Assembly (NCBI GenBank): GCA_044226365.1
Contig: JBGAHE010000028.1
Span: 1-64,000 of the forward strand
Length of the DNA: 64,000 bases
From: JALHNI01 sp044226365
GTDB lineage: Bacteria; Acidobacteriota; Terriglobia; Bryobacterales; Bryobacteraceae
Direction of reading: 5' to 3'
Part shown: positions 36,231-45,307 of the stretch, piece by piece
How positions within the stretch are numbered: position 1 is the first letter of the stretch
How the letters are laid out: each line of letters opens with the position of its first letter
Notes under the pieces: generated by a model
The model's input: only the letters and a program-made list of their open reading frames with translations
Databases searched by the model: none
What the model was told of the DNA's origin: nothing
Made by a program: the position numbers and the translations under genes

Positions 36231-36746
36231 ATGAACGACCTGAAAGCCCTCATCCGCGAAGTCCCCGACTTCCCCAAGCCCGGCATTAACTTCTACGACA
36301 TCACCACGCTGATGAAGGATGGCCCCGGTCTGCGGAAGGTCTTCGACGGTCTCACCGCACAATATCGCGATCAGAAAATCGACGCCATCATCGGCATCGA
36401 AGCCCGCGGCTATTTCTTCGCTCCGGCCTTGGCATACGCCCTGGGGGTGGGCTTTATCCCCGTTCGCAAGCCCGGTAAGCTGCCGTCGAAGACGGTCAAC
36501 ATCGAGTACGCGCTCGAGTACGGCACCGACAAGCTCGAGATGCATGCCGACTCCGTGGCGCCGGGCGCCCGCATTCTGATCGTCGACGACGTCCTCGCCA
36601 CCGGTGGCACGGCCGCCGCTGTCGCCCAGTTGGTGGAGCGCCAGGGCGGCGTCGTGGCCGGGCTCGGCTTCGTCATCGAGCTCGACTTCCTCTCCGGCCG
36701 CAACAAGCTGCCTAACTACGACATCTACTCGTTGCTCCACTACTAA
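36231..36746 (+). CDS. apt: Adenine phosphoribosyltransferase
   Basis: 171 residues, normal length. Hallmarks: IREVPDFPKPGINFYDITTL at the N-terminus, IIGIEARGYFFAPALAYALG, and the PRPP-binding motif RILIVDDVLATGGTAAAVAQ. It converts adenine and PRPP to AMP (purine salvage). It lies in an operon with ispE and prs; prs makes the PRPP that Apt uses. An upstream in-frame start exists, but ATG 36231 matches the family. Confidence 0.96.
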   Translation: MNDLKALIREVPDFPKPGINFYDITTLMKDGPGLRKVFDGLTAQYRDQKIDAIIGIEARGYFFAPALAYALGVGFIPVRKPGKLPSKTVNIEYALEYGTDKLEMHADSVAPGARILIVDDVLATGGTAAAVAQLVERQGGVVAGLGFVIELDFLSGRNKLPNYDIYSLLHY

Positions 36747-36747
36747 G

Positions 36748-37701
36748 ATGGCCACGGCCGTCCAACTCGCCGTCCGGGCGTTCGCCAAGATCAACGTCGG
36801 GGTGAAGGTCCTGTACCGGCGTCCCGACCAATATCACGAGCTGCGCACCGTCTTCCAGACGATCTCGCTCGGCGACGACATCACGCTCGAATGGCGCCGC
36901 GCGCGGACTTCGTCGGTGCAACTCGACGATCCGCTCGCCATTGCCGACAATCTGATGGTGCGCGCCGCCCGGCTGGTGCTCGAGGAAACCGGCCGCCCCG
37001 GCGCCGTCACCATGACGCTGCGCAAGCGCATCCCCATGGGCGGCGGCCTGGGCGGGGGCTCTACGGATGCCGCGGCTGTGCTGCTCGGCCTGCCCGCTCT
37101 AATTGGGAAGCCGATCGCTCCCGCGCGCCTCGCCGAACTCGCGCTACAGTTAGGCGCTGACGTTCCGTTCTTCCTGTTGGGGGGTACTGCCCTGGGTTTG
37201 GGTCGTGGTGAAGAACTCTACGGTCTGCCCGATCTGCCTCAAACCAAAGGCCTTTTGATTTGTCCCGCGGTGCATGTTTCTACGGCTGAAGCCTTCCGGA
37301 GCCTGGCTCGCCCGCCCTATGCTGAATTGACTTCGCCCCAAGGGTCTCGTATCCTGGAAAGGTTTCAGGTTCTCGCCCGGAGTGTGGCCGCTCGCCGGTC
37401 TGCTGGAGAGTGGGCAACCCTCTGCGAGAATGACTTTGAGCCAGCCGTATTCCGCCAGCATCCTAATCTCCAGCAGATCAAGAGGAAGTTGGTTCGGTTG
37501 GGTGCCAAGCCGGCCATTATGACCGGAAGCGGAGCAGCCCTGTATGGGTTCTTCGACACCCGCCGGGCTGCGGAAGAAGCGCGCCAATCGTTCTCAACTG
37601 AGCGAGCCGAGCTGTTTACGCTGGTCAGTCGCCGGCGTTATGCGGAACACTGGCGCCGTGCGTTTTTGGCGGCGGGTGTCACGGGAGCCGGGACGAAGTA
37701 A
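36748..37701 (+). CDS. ispE: 4-diphosphocytidyl-2-C-methyl-D-erythritol kinase
   Basis: 317 residues. GHMP kinase features: the N-terminal RAFAKINVGVKVLYRRPDQYH, the ATP-binding loop IPMGGGLGGGSTDAAAVLLG near residue 95, and PAIMTGSGAALYGFF near 260. It phosphorylates CDP-methylerythritol in the MEP pathway for isoprenoid precursors. The ATG is 1 nt after the apt stop, and the TAA stop shares one base with the prs start. The downstream prs position is a very common arrangement in bacteria. Confidence 0.95.
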   Translation: MATAVQLAVRAFAKINVGVKVLYRRPDQYHELRTVFQTISLGDDITLEWRRARTSSVQLDDPLAIADNLMVRAARLVLEETGRPGAVTMTLRKRIPMGGGLGGGSTDAAAVLLGLPALIGKPIAPARLAELALQLGADVPFFLLGGTALGLGRGEELYGLPDLPQTKGLLICPAVHVSTAEAFRSLARPPYAELTSPQGSRILERFQVLARSVAARRSAGEWATLCENDFEPAVFRQHPNLQQIKRKLVRLGAKPAIMTGSGAALYGFFDTRRAAEEARQSFSTERAELFTLVSRRRYAEHWRRAFLAAGVTGAGTK

Positions 37702-38690
37702 TGGCCGCGCCGAAACCACAGCGGGGAAGCCGGCCACAGAGAGCCATGCGTTTCGATCGTCTGAAGATCATTACGGGTAACGCCAACCGCGCGTTGGCGG
37801 CGGAAATCGCCGATCGGCTGTTCGTCGATCTGGGCGACGCCCGCGTGTCGAATTTTTCGGACGGCGAAAGCTACATCCAGATCAAAGAGAATGTCCGCGG
37901 TGCGGACGTTTTCGTCATTCAGTCCACGTCGAATCCGGTGAACCATCACGTGATGGAACTGCTGTTGATCATCGACGCCCTTCGCCGCAGTTCCGCCGAT
38001 CGCATTACCGCCGTGCTGCCGTACTTCGGCTATGCCCGTCAGGACCGGAAAGACCGGCCGCGCGTGCCGATTTCGGCCCGCCTGATGGCCAGTCTCCTTG
38101 AACGCGCCGGAGCTGACCGCATCCTTGCCCTCGACCTGCATGCCGCCCAGATTCAGGGCTTCTTCGATATTCCGGTCGACCATCTCTTCGCCACCCCGGT
38201 TCTGCTCGAGTATTTCCGCAATCAGAACCTGGACGAATTGACGGTGGTTTCGCCCGACGCCGGCGGCGTGGAGCGTGCCCGCGCTTTCGCCAAGCGGCTG
38301 AACGCTCCGCTCGCCATCATCGACAAGCGTCGTGAGGAAGCGAATGTCGCCGAGATCATGAACATCATCGGCGATGTCCGCGGCCGCAAGTGCATCATGC
38401 TCGATGACCTCATCGATACCGCCGGCACGCTCGTCAAGGGCGCCGAGGCGTTGTTCGCCGCCGGGGCGGAAAGTGTTTCGGCCTGCGCCACCCATGCGGT
38501 GTTGTCCGGCCCTGCCATTGAACGAATTGAAGCGTCTCGCCTCAGCGAGCTCGTAATTACCAACTCCATTCCCCTGCGGCCCGAAGCCGCGGCCTGTAGC
38601 CGGATCAAAGTGTTGAGCGTGGCGCCGTTGTTGGCCCGCGCGATTCAGTCCATCCACGGGGAAACCTCCATCAGCGTGCTGTTTGAGTAG
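37701..38690 (+). CDS. prs: Ribose-phosphate pyrophosphokinase
   Basis: 329 residues; the family body starts at Met 37746 (MRFDRLKIITGNANRALA), so the first 15 residues are an optional extension. Typical motifs: SNFSDGESYIQIKENVRGAD, DALRRSSADRITAVLPYFGY ARQDRK, LDLHAAQIQGFFDIPVDHL and the PRPP loop CIMLDDLIDTAGTLVKG. It makes PRPP from ribose 5-phosphate and ATP. It overlaps ispE by one base and is followed by rplY. Confidence 0.97.
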   Translation: MAAPKPQRGSRPQRAMRFDRLKIITGNANRALAAEIADRLFVDLGDARVSNFSDGESYIQIKENVRGADVFVIQSTSNPVNHHVMELLLIIDALRRSSADRITAVLPYFGYARQDRKDRPRVPISARLMASLLERAGADRILALDLHAAQIQGFFDIPVDHLFATPVLLEYFRNQNLDELTVVSPDAGGVERARAFAKRLNAPLAIIDKRREEANVAEIMNIIGDVRGRKCIMLDDLIDTAGTLVKGAEALFAAGAESVSACATHAVLSGPAIERIEASRLSELVITNSIPLRPEAAACSRIKVLSVAPLLARAIQSIHGETSISVLFE

Positions 38691-38733
38691 GCCGATACGA
38701 GGGAAAGACTTTTAGGAAAGAGGGTCAGCAGAT

Positions 38734-39417
<684 letters not shown>

Positions 39418-39423
39418 GGCTCG

Positions 39424-40011
39424 ATGGCTTGGTTGGTGGCCGGTCTCGGCAATCCGGGGCCTGAGTATGAGCGCACGCCGCACAATCTCGGGTTTCTCGC
39501 CGTGGACCGGTTCGCCGAACGCAACGGGATCCGGATCACACGGCCCGAAGCACAAGCCTGGGTGGGTTTGGGCAAGGTGGGTTCCACGGATGTCGTGGTC
39601 GCCAAGCCGCAAACCTTTATGAATTTGAGTGGCGGCAGCGTCAAGGTTCTGCTCGAGAAGTATCAGCTGCCGCTCACGAATTTGCTGCTCGTCTATGATG
39701 AGCTCGCATTGCCGTTCGGCCAGTTGCGGATTCGCCCCAAGGGTTCCGCGGCAGGTCACAATGGGGTCAGTAGCGTGATCCGGTCGGTGGGTTCGGAAGA
39801 ATTCTGCCGGTTGCGTATTGGTTGCTCTCCGGGCCACAAGGGTGGCAAGGAGTATCTGCTTTCGCCGATGCGGCGGGAGCAAATGAAGGAACTGGATTCG
39901 GTATTGGACCAGGCGTCCGATGCCATCGAAGCCATTACCGTGAAGGGCGCCGAACAGGCCATGGCGATTTTTAATCGTCGCGCCCCGAACGAACCGGAAC
40001 TAAACGGATGA
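39424..40011 (+). CDS. pth: Peptidyl-tRNA hydrolase
   Basis: 195 residues, normal length. Motifs: LVAGLGNPGPEYERTPHNLG (catalytic His in HNLG), VAKPQTFMNLSGGSV, LLVYDELALPFGQLRIRPKG and SAAGHNGVSSVIRSVGSEEF. It releases peptides from peptidyl-tRNA. It starts 6 nt after rplY and overlaps rpsF by 4 nt (ATGA). Confidence 0.97.
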   Translation: MAWLVAGLGNPGPEYERTPHNLGFLAVDRFAERNGIRITRPEAQAWVGLGKVGSTDVVVAKPQTFMNLSGGSVKVLLEKYQLPLTNLLLVYDELALPFGQLRIRPKGSAAGHNGVSSVIRSVGSEEFCRLRIGCSPGHKGGKEYLLSPMRREQMKELDSVLDQASDAIEAITVKGAEQAMAIFNRRAPNEPELNG

Positions 40012-40508
40012 ATCGAATCTACGAAGAAATGTTCATCGTCCGCCCCGATGCGACGGACGAAGTGATCGATCCGCTGGTGGAACTCATCAGCAAAGAAGTC
40101 ACCTCCAAGGGAGGGACGGTCGACAAGATCGAGAAGATGGGCAAGCGCCGCCTGGCTTACAAGGTGGAAAAGCTGGACCATGGCTTCTACGTGCTGGTGC
40201 AGTTTGCCTGCCCGGCTGCGACCGTGAAGGAAATCGAACGCCGCCTGCGTGTGCAGGACGCCGTGTTGAAGTTCATGACCGTGCGCATTGACGAGCGGCT
40301 GAAAGTCGCCGACAAGCGCAAGAAGAAGGCGGAGAAGCGCGCCGCGCGTAAACCCCCGCCCGCTCCGGCCCCGGCCGCTGCGCCCGTGGTGCCTGGTGCT
40401 GCTCCTGCCGCGCCCGCGCCGGGTGCTCCTCCGGCTCCCGCCGCCCCCGCTCCCGCGGCTCCCGCTCCGGCGGCTCCCGAAGCTGCTGCTCCCGAGTCCA
40501 ATAGCTAG
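40008..40508 (+). CDS. rpsF: 30S ribosomal protein S6
   Basis: 166 residues. The S6 domain fills residues 1-100 (NRIYEEMFIVRPDATDEVID; GFYVLVQFACPAATVKEIER). A Lys/Arg-rich segment (DKRKKKAEKRAARK) and then about 55 residues of Ala/Pro repeats follow, making it longer than most S6 proteins (about 100-135). The tail is low-complexity and probably disordered. Start overlaps the pth stop. Confidence 0.95.
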   Translation: MNRIYEEMFIVRPDATDEVIDPLVELISKEVTSKGGTVDKIEKMGKRRLAYKVEKLDHGFYVLVQFACPAATVKEIERRLRVQDAVLKFMTVRIDERLKVADKRKKKAEKRAARKPPPAPAPAAAPVVPGAAPAAPAPGAPPAPAAPAPAAPAPAAPEAAAPESNS

Positions 40509-40534
40509 AAACCGAGAAGAAAGGAAACAACACC

Positions 40535-40852
40535 ATGGCTGAAACACCCAAAGGCGGACGTCCGATCTCGGCTTCGATGCGGCCCACCGGCACCGACAAA
40601 GCTGTCATCACCGGCCGCAAACAGTATCTGCGCCGCAAGCGTGTGGCGCGCATCTCCGACAAGCGCATTGGCGAAGTGGATTACAAGAACGTCGATCTGC
40701 TCCGCACCTTCCTCACCGAGCGCGGCAAGATCATTCCTCGCCGCATTACCAACGTTTCGGCGCGCGTTCAACGCCGCATCACCGAAGAAATCAAGCGGGC
40801 GCGCAACATCGCGCTGCTGCCGTTTGCGGGCAACCCGCATCAGCAGTACTAA
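40535..40852 (+). CDS. rpsR: 30S ribosomal protein S18
   Basis: 105 residues. Family core: DYKNVDLLRTFLTERGKIIP and RRITNVSARVQRRITEEIKR, which bind S6 and 16S rRNA. The N-terminal 35 residues are a basic extension. Shine-Dalgarno AAGGAAA lies upstream. Standard position between rpsF and rplI. Confidence 0.96.
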   Translation: MAETPKGGRPISASMRPTGTDKAVITGRKQYLRRKRVARISDKRIGEVDYKNVDLLRTFLTERGKIIPRRITNVSARVQRRITEEIKRARNIALLPFAGNPHQQY

Positions 40853-40861
40853 GGAGCCACC

Positions 40862-41308
40862 ATGCAAATCATTCTTCGCGAAGATATCGATAAGCTCGGC
40901 CAACGCGGCGAAGTGGTGAAGGTGAAGGACGGCTACGCCCGGAACTTCCTCCTGCCCCGCCGGCTCGCTGTGGCCGCCACCGAAAGCAACAAGAAAATCG
41001 TCGAGCAGGAGCGCCAGGCGCACCTGCGCAAGGAAGCGACGCTGAAGGGCGAGGCCGAAGAACTCGGCAAGCTCATGGCGAACGTCTCGATCGTCATCAA
41101 GCAGAAGGCCGGTGAGAACGACCACCTCTTCGGCTCGGTCACCGCTCAGGACATCGCCAACGCGCTCGAAGCCCAGAAGTTCACGATCGACCGCAAGAAG
41201 ATCGTGCTCGACGAACCTATCAAACAACTCGGCGACTACAAGGTCACCGTCAAGCTGCACCGGGAAGTCTCCGTGGAGATTCCGGTCAGCGTGACGAAAG
41301 ACGAGTAG
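40862..41308 (+). CDS. rplI: 50S ribosomal protein L9
   Basis: 148 residues, normal length. N-terminal domain: QIILREDIDKLGQRGEVVKV, with NFLLPRRLAVAATESN; then the long connecting helix and the C-terminal domain ending VKLHREVSVEIPVSV. Shine-Dalgarno AAGGAG 6 nt before the ATG. It closes the ribosomal cluster and is followed by a terminator. Confidence 0.96.
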   Translation: MQIILREDIDKLGQRGEVVKVKDGYARNFLLPRRLAVAATESNKKIVEQERQAHLRKEATLKGEAEELGKLMANVSIVIKQKAGENDHLFGSVTAQDIANALEAQKFTIDRKKIVLDEPIKQLGDYKVTVKLHREVSVEIPVSVTKDE

Positions 41309-41332
41309 GAGCCTTTCGCGACAAACTCAGAC

Positions 41333-41371
41333 GGCCGGATATTCCCAGGGATGTCCGGCCTTTGTTATTTT
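41333..41371 (+). terminator. Intrinsic terminator after rplI
   Basis: Outer stem GGCCGGA/TCCGGCC encloses an inner TTCCC/GGGA-type pairing and is followed by TTTGTTATTTT. It begins 24 nt after the rplI stop and ends the ribosomal operon. Confidence 0.8.
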
Positions 41372-41384
41372 GAACGGAACTTCC

Positions 41385-42128
41385 ATGAGCTATTTTTCTT
41401 TGACCGGTCAGACGGCGATTGTTACGGGAGCGGCCACGGGTATCGGTGAGGCGATCGCCCACCGCCTGGCCAAGGCGGGCGCGCGTGTCGTCATCGCCGA
41501 CATCAATTTGGCGGGCGCCGAAGCGGTGGCCGCCACCATTCCCGGCGCCTTCGCTGTTCAGGTGGACATCACGAACCTCGCCTCTACGGAAGCCTGCGCG
41601 GCGAAGGTCCTGGCCGAAACCGGCCGCATCGACATTCTGGTGAACAACGCCGGCATCGGCGGCAAAGCCGCCCCCATCTGGGAACAGACGCCGGAGGATT
41701 GGCAGGCCTGCGTCGCCGTCAATCTCACCAGCATCTTCAACTTCTGTAAGTCGGTGGTCCCGTCGATGCGCGAGCGCAAGTACGGCCGTATCGTCAATAT
41801 CGCTTCGATCGCCGGTAAGGAAGGCAACCCGAACATGATCCCTTACTCGGCCACCAAGGCCGGCGTCATCGGCCTCACCAAGGCCCTGGCGAAGGAAGTG
41901 GCCACCGAAGGCATTACGGTCAACGCCGTCTCGCCCGCCGTGGTTCGCACCAAGATTCTCGAACAACTCACGCCGCAGCAGGTGGAGTATATGACGAGTA
42001 AGATCCCCATGCGCCGCACCGGCGAACCCGAAGAGATCGCCGCCGTGGTGCACTATCTGGCGAGCCCCGATTCCAGCTTCGTTACCGGACAAGTCGCCGA
42101 TGCCAGCGGCGGCCGGGCCACTTACTAA
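41385..42128 (+). CDS. Short-chain dehydrogenase/reductase (FabG-like)
   Basis: 247 residues, the standard SDR length. NAD(P)-binding motif TGAATGIGEAIA appears near residue 14, NNAGIGGK near 88, the catalytic Ser in VNIASIAGKEG, and YxxxK in YSATKAGVIGLTKAL. An acidic Asp after beta2 (VVIADINLAG) suggests NAD(H) preference. Closest in look to FabG and sugar/alcohol dehydrogenases; the substrate is not assignable. ATG 41385 is used, since the open frame before it has no support. The next gene starts 1 nt after the stop. Confidence 0.9.
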   Translation: MSYFSLTGQTAIVTGAATGIGEAIAHRLAKAGARVVIADINLAGAEAVAATIPGAFAVQVDITNLASTEACAAKVLAETGRIDILVNNAGIGGKAAPIWEQTPEDWQACVAVNLTSIFNFCKSVVPSMRERKYGRIVNIASIAGKEGNPNMIPYSATKAGVIGLTKALAKEVATEGITVNAVSPAVVRTKILEQLTPQQVEYMTSKIPMRRTGEPEEIAAVVHYLASPDSSFVTGQVADASGGRATY

Positions 42129-42129
42129 G

Positions 42130-43518
42130 ATGCTCTCTCCTGCGCAGTACTCCGCCACGCCCGTTTACACGTTACTCGAAGAGGCGGCCCAAGGCCGCAT
42201 CGGCATCGATCAGCGCTGGCTGCGCGCCATCCTCGACCGCGGTCCCGCCGCGGTCGACGATCTGGTGCGCTTCGGCATGACCCCGCCCACCGACTATCGC
42301 CTCGACCTCACCGACGACCTCGTCGCCATGCTCCGCTACCTCGGCGACCCGCGGGCCCTCGGCTATCTCCTCGAAGTCGTCCGCCGCGATCCGTCCGACA
42401 TTCCCGACGACATCAACTTCGCCATCCCCGCCTTCGGCGCCCCGGCCGTGGAGCCTTTGCTCGCCCTGGCTGAGGAACTCGAAGAAGATCAGGCCGGCGA
42501 AGTCGTCTTTCTGCTCGCCGCGCTCGGCCAGAAGGGGCTGCGCGATCCGCGCATCCTCGCCCTGCTCCTGGACCGTCTCGAATACGACATGCGCGACGGC
42601 GCTCTCGGCCTTGGCCTTTACGGCGACCCCGCCGGCATTCCCGCCATCGAGAAGTTGCTCGTCGAGATGCCCAACGACAACCAACTCCTGTTCGCCCTGG
42701 GCGAACTGCGTGACCCCAGCCGCGTGCAGGACGAACCGTTCGATATTTGGGCCTCTTATCCCGAAATATCCACCCCGGATTTTAGCGTCTTGGATGAGGT
42801 TGCCCGCCTCGAAATCTTACGCGACGGCTCCGATGCGGTGGATCGTGCCGCCGCCGCCCATAGTTTCTTCACCGAAGAAATGTCGGAGATCGCCATTGCC
42901 GCGCTGCATGTCGCCGCGCGCAATGATGCCGACCCCGAAGTCCGCGCCCGGGCCTGGGAAGCATTGGCCTCCCACGAAGACGACGATGAGCTGGTGCGCG
43001 AGCTTACGCGCCGCAGTCAGGACGCCGCGGTACCGCTCGCCGAACGCGCCGGCTGCCTGGTGGGCCTCGCCATGATGGACGAGCCGATCTACGAAACGGC
43101 CGTCGCTCTCTACGAACACGCCGAAGTCCGCGCCAAGGTCCTTGAGGCCATGTGGCGCTCCGTCGACCGCCGTTTCGGCAAATACTTTGTCGCTCATCTG
43201 GACGATCCGCACGTCGACACGCAGCGCATCGCCATTCGTGGTGTAGGCTATCTGCAGATGCGCGGTGAGCTCGCGCGTCTCAAGGCGCTGTGGCGTGAGG
43301 AGGAGCTGCGCGAGGATGCTTTGTACGCATTCGCGATGGCCGCTCCCGCCGATCCCACTCCCGCTAGTTTGCGTAGTTTGTTGAAGAAGATCCAGAACGA
43401 TGCCCAACTCACGGAAGATGAGGCCGACCTAGTCATGCTAGCCCTCGATGAGCGCCTGCGTATGGCGGGGAAACAACCTGTTTTTCTGCCGCTCGAAGAG
43501 GGCGAGGACGAAGATTGA
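42130..43518 (+). CDS. HEAT-repeat protein
   Basis: 462 residues with no signal peptide. It is acidic and consists of repeated helix pairs, such as DLVAMLRYLGDPRALGYLLE, AGEVVFLLAALGQKGLRDPR, AGIPAIEKLLVEMPNDNQLL and DPEVRARAWEALASHEDDDE, typical of HEAT/PBS-lyase repeats. Such proteins act as binding scaffolds; no enzyme motif is present. The gene begins 1 nt after the SDR stop, so they are co-transcribed. Ends in an acidic tail (EEGEDED). Confidence 0.8.
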   Translation: MLSPAQYSATPVYTLLEEAAQGRIGIDQRWLRAILDRGPAAVDDLVRFGMTPPTDYRLDLTDDLVAMLRYLGDPRALGYLLEVVRRDPSDIPDDINFAIPAFGAPAVEPLLALAEELEEDQAGEVVFLLAALGQKGLRDPRILALLLDRLEYDMRDGALGLGLYGDPAGIPAIEKLLVEMPNDNQLLFALGELRDPSRVQDEPFDIWASYPEISTPDFSVLDEVARLEILRDGSDAVDRAAAAHSFFTEEMSEIAIAALHVAARNDADPEVRARAWEALASHEDDDELVRELTRRSQDAAVPLAERAGCLVGLAMMDEPIYETAVALYEHAEVRAKVLEAMWRSVDRRFGKYFVAHLDDPHVDTQRIAIRGVGYLQMRGELARLKALWREEELREDALYAFAMAAPADPTPASLRSLLKKIQNDAQLTEDEADLVMLALDERLRMAGKQPVFLPLEEGEDED

Positions 43519-43539
43519 GGTTTTTTGCGTCAAATGCAT

Positions 43540-43555
43540 CCATTGCCCGCAATGG
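43540..43555. promoter_or_regulatory. Palindrome CCATTGC-CC-GCAATGG
   Basis: Exact 7-nt arms with a 2-nt centre, 21 nt after the HEAT protein stop and about 110 nt before the Fis-type regulator start. No T-tract follows, so it is more likely an operator than a terminator. Confidence 0.4.
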
Positions 43556-43575
43556 TATGTAATCCTAGCAACAAA

Positions 43576-43599
43576 AAGGGGGAGAAAGCGCTTCCCCTT
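43576..43599. promoter_or_regulatory. Palindrome AAGGGG...CCCCTT with AAGCGCTT core
   Basis: Six-base outer arms and an inner 8-bp perfect palindrome, about 67 nt before the Fis-type regulator start. Read on the minus strand it is followed by TTTTTGTTG, so it could also stop antisense transcription. With the palindrome at 43540 it forms a pair of possible regulator sites. Confidence 0.35.
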
Positions 43600-43665
43600 A
43601 ACCTAGTAATGATGTTACACTCCTGAACAAAAACAAGATAAGGTCAATGGGCCGGAGGGTGAACG

Positions 43666-44100
43666 ATGTACGAAGCAACTGCGGTCGGCTTACAGCCGAT
43701 TCCTTCGAAGGGCAAGATTCTCATTCTGGGGAGAGGAGAAGGTTTAGGGCACGCGTTACGCGGCCGGTACTTTCAAGTTACCCAGATGGACGATGCAGAA
43801 AACGCAGCGATGGCCGTCCCCGGCCAAAGCTATGACCTGGTATTAATCGAAGACGACCTACCGGCGCGCCCCGAAGTCCGCCACCGTCTTGAAGCCGCCC
43901 TCCCGGGCGTTCCCGTCATTCGCCTCGCTCCCCCGCCTCCTTCCGAAAATTCCGACCTCACCATCGATACCCTGGAAAGTCAGCATATCGCCCGCGTCCT
44001 CAGCTTGACGCACGGTAACTATGCCAAGACCGCCCGCCTGCTCGGTATTGACCGCACCACCTTGTATAACAAGGTCAAGCGCTACGGTCTCTCGCGCTAG
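43666..44100 (+). CDS. Small Fis-type DNA-binding protein with a degenerate receiver domain
   Basis: 144 residues. Residues ~17-87 have the order of a response-regulator receiver (KILILGRGEGLGHALRGRYF, SYDLVLIEDDLP), but the acidic pair after beta1 is replaced by Gly-Arg-Gly and the phospho-acceptor Asp position carries Glu 62. Residues ~103-142 are a NtrC/Fis-type helix-turn-helix (RVLSLTHGNYAKTARLLGID, TTLYNKVKRYGL). It lacks an AAA+ domain, like RegA/PrrA-type regulators. Shine-Dalgarno GGAGGG precedes the ATG. Palindromes lie upstream. It may act without phosphorylation; targets unknown. Confidence 0.82.
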   Translation: MYEATAVGLQPIPSKGKILILGRGEGLGHALRGRYFQVTQMDDAENAAMAVPGQSYDLVLIEDDLPARPEVRHRLEAALPGVPVIRLAPPPPSENSDLTIDTLESQHIARVLSLTHGNYAKTARLLGIDRTTLYNKVKRYGLSR

Positions 44101-44113
44101 TCCCCCCAGTACC

Positions 44114-45292
44114 TCAAAGTCGATAACGTTCCGTTACCCGGTCAGCCAGTTGATGGCCCAGACCGGGACGGTCCGTTACGTCTAGTGAGCCTAGTTTGAT
44201 CTCCTCGTGCGGCGTAAGTAACTCGCCTCGCCACGGCACCTCACCCCACTGCAATTCCAGAATCTCGAAGTTGGCCAGTGTCGCGCACAGCTGTCCGGAC
44301 GCCGCCGTCGAGACCGGGCCGGCCGGGTTATGCGGCGCCACCCGCACCTGTTCCGCGCGGGCCATCGCCGCAATGTGAGTCATCTCCCGGATTCCGCCGC
44401 AATGCTTCACGTCCGGCATGATCACTTCTACGGCGCGATGGCGGCACAGCGGCACAAAACCATCCACCCCAAACAGCACTTCGCCGCCCGCCATCGTCTG
44501 CCGGATTCGCCGGCGGATGGCCACCGTCTCTTCAATCCGCTTCGGATCCACGGGCTCTTCGTACCAGCTCAGTTTTAGAGGCTCCAGCCGCTTCGCCACC
44601 GCCACGGCTCGCTCCACATCGAAGAAGCTATGGCAATCCACCATGATCTTCACGTCCGCGCCCACGGCCTCCCGCATCGCTTCCAGGCAAGCAATTCCCA
44701 GGTCCGTCGCCTGGACGCGCGCGGTCTCGCCGGCCTCCGGTTTGGGGAAGCCATCGAAGGGCGCGGCCTTCAAGGCGCTGAAGCCCTCGTCGACGGCCCG
44801 TTTGGCCGTTGCCGCAAAGCCCGCGGGCGTCCGCGGCTTCGTCGTGCGATTGATGTTCGCGTAGAGGGGCAGGGAACGCCGCACCGCTCCGCCCAGCAAC
44901 GCATGCACCGGTAAGTCGAGAGCCTGCCCCGCCAGATCCCACAGCGCCTGCTCGAGCGCACTGTAAGCCGTCGCCGCTACGAGTCCCCCGGCCCGCGCCC
45001 GCGCTTCACCCCGCTGCCGATAGCGCTCAATGTCGAGCGGCGATTGGCCTTCCACCAGTGAGAAGAACGCGCGTAGTTCAGCTTCCATCTGCTGCGCGTT
45101 GGCCCGGCTCGTATTCGAAAAACCAAAGCCGTCGGACGCCTCGCCCAGCCCCATCAGTCCGCGATCGGTGCGCAGCCGCACAAAAAGCCACACGGTCCGC
45201 TCGGTAGCGCGGACCGGAATCAATTCCAAACGTGTGACTTTTACTTGCGGCCGCGCGAACGCATAGGCCAGGAGTGAGCGGCGACTCAGCAC
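44114..45292 (-). CDS. Mandelate racemase/muconate lactonizing enzyme-type (enolase superfamily) protein
   Basis: 392 residues. The N-terminal capping domain is followed by the barrel with ligands for one magnesium ion: Asp in KIMVDCHSFF, Glu in LSWYEEPVDP and Glu in TMAGGEVLFG. The region ALKAAPFDGFP carries the KxK-like position of the family as K-A-A. The C-terminal His-Asp type acid/base is less clear (VRVAPHNPAGPVS). A Tat-like N-terminus (LSRRSLLAYAFARP) suggests export. Likely a sugar-acid dehydratase or racemase; no substrate assigned. It is convergent with the Fis-type regulator gene. Confidence 0.85.
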   Translation of the reverse strand: MLSRRSLLAYAFARPQVKVTRLELIPVRATERTVWLFVRLRTDRGLMGLGEASDGFGFSNTSRANAQQMEAELRAFFSLVEGQSPLDIERYRQRGEARARAGGLVAATAYSALEQALWDLAGQALDLPVHALLGGAVRRSLPLYANINRTTKPRTPAGFAATAKRAVDEGFSALKAAPFDGFPKPEAGETARVQATDLGIACLEAMREAVGADVKIMVDCHSFFDVERAVAVAKRLEPLKLSWYEEPVDPKRIEETVAIRRRIRQTMAGGEVLFGVDGFVPLCRHRAVEVIMPDVKHCGGIREMTHIAAMARAEQVRVAPHNPAGPVSTAASGQLCATLANFEILELQWGEVPWRGELLTPHEEIKLGSLDVTDRPGLGHQLADRVTERYRL

Positions 45293-45307
45293 GCTTTTAA
45301 TGTAACG

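Noticed and set aside
43576..43599. Terminator of the HEAT-repeat gene
   Set aside because: The stem is followed by AACCTAG on the plus strand, not by Ts, so I list it as a possible regulatory palindrome instead.
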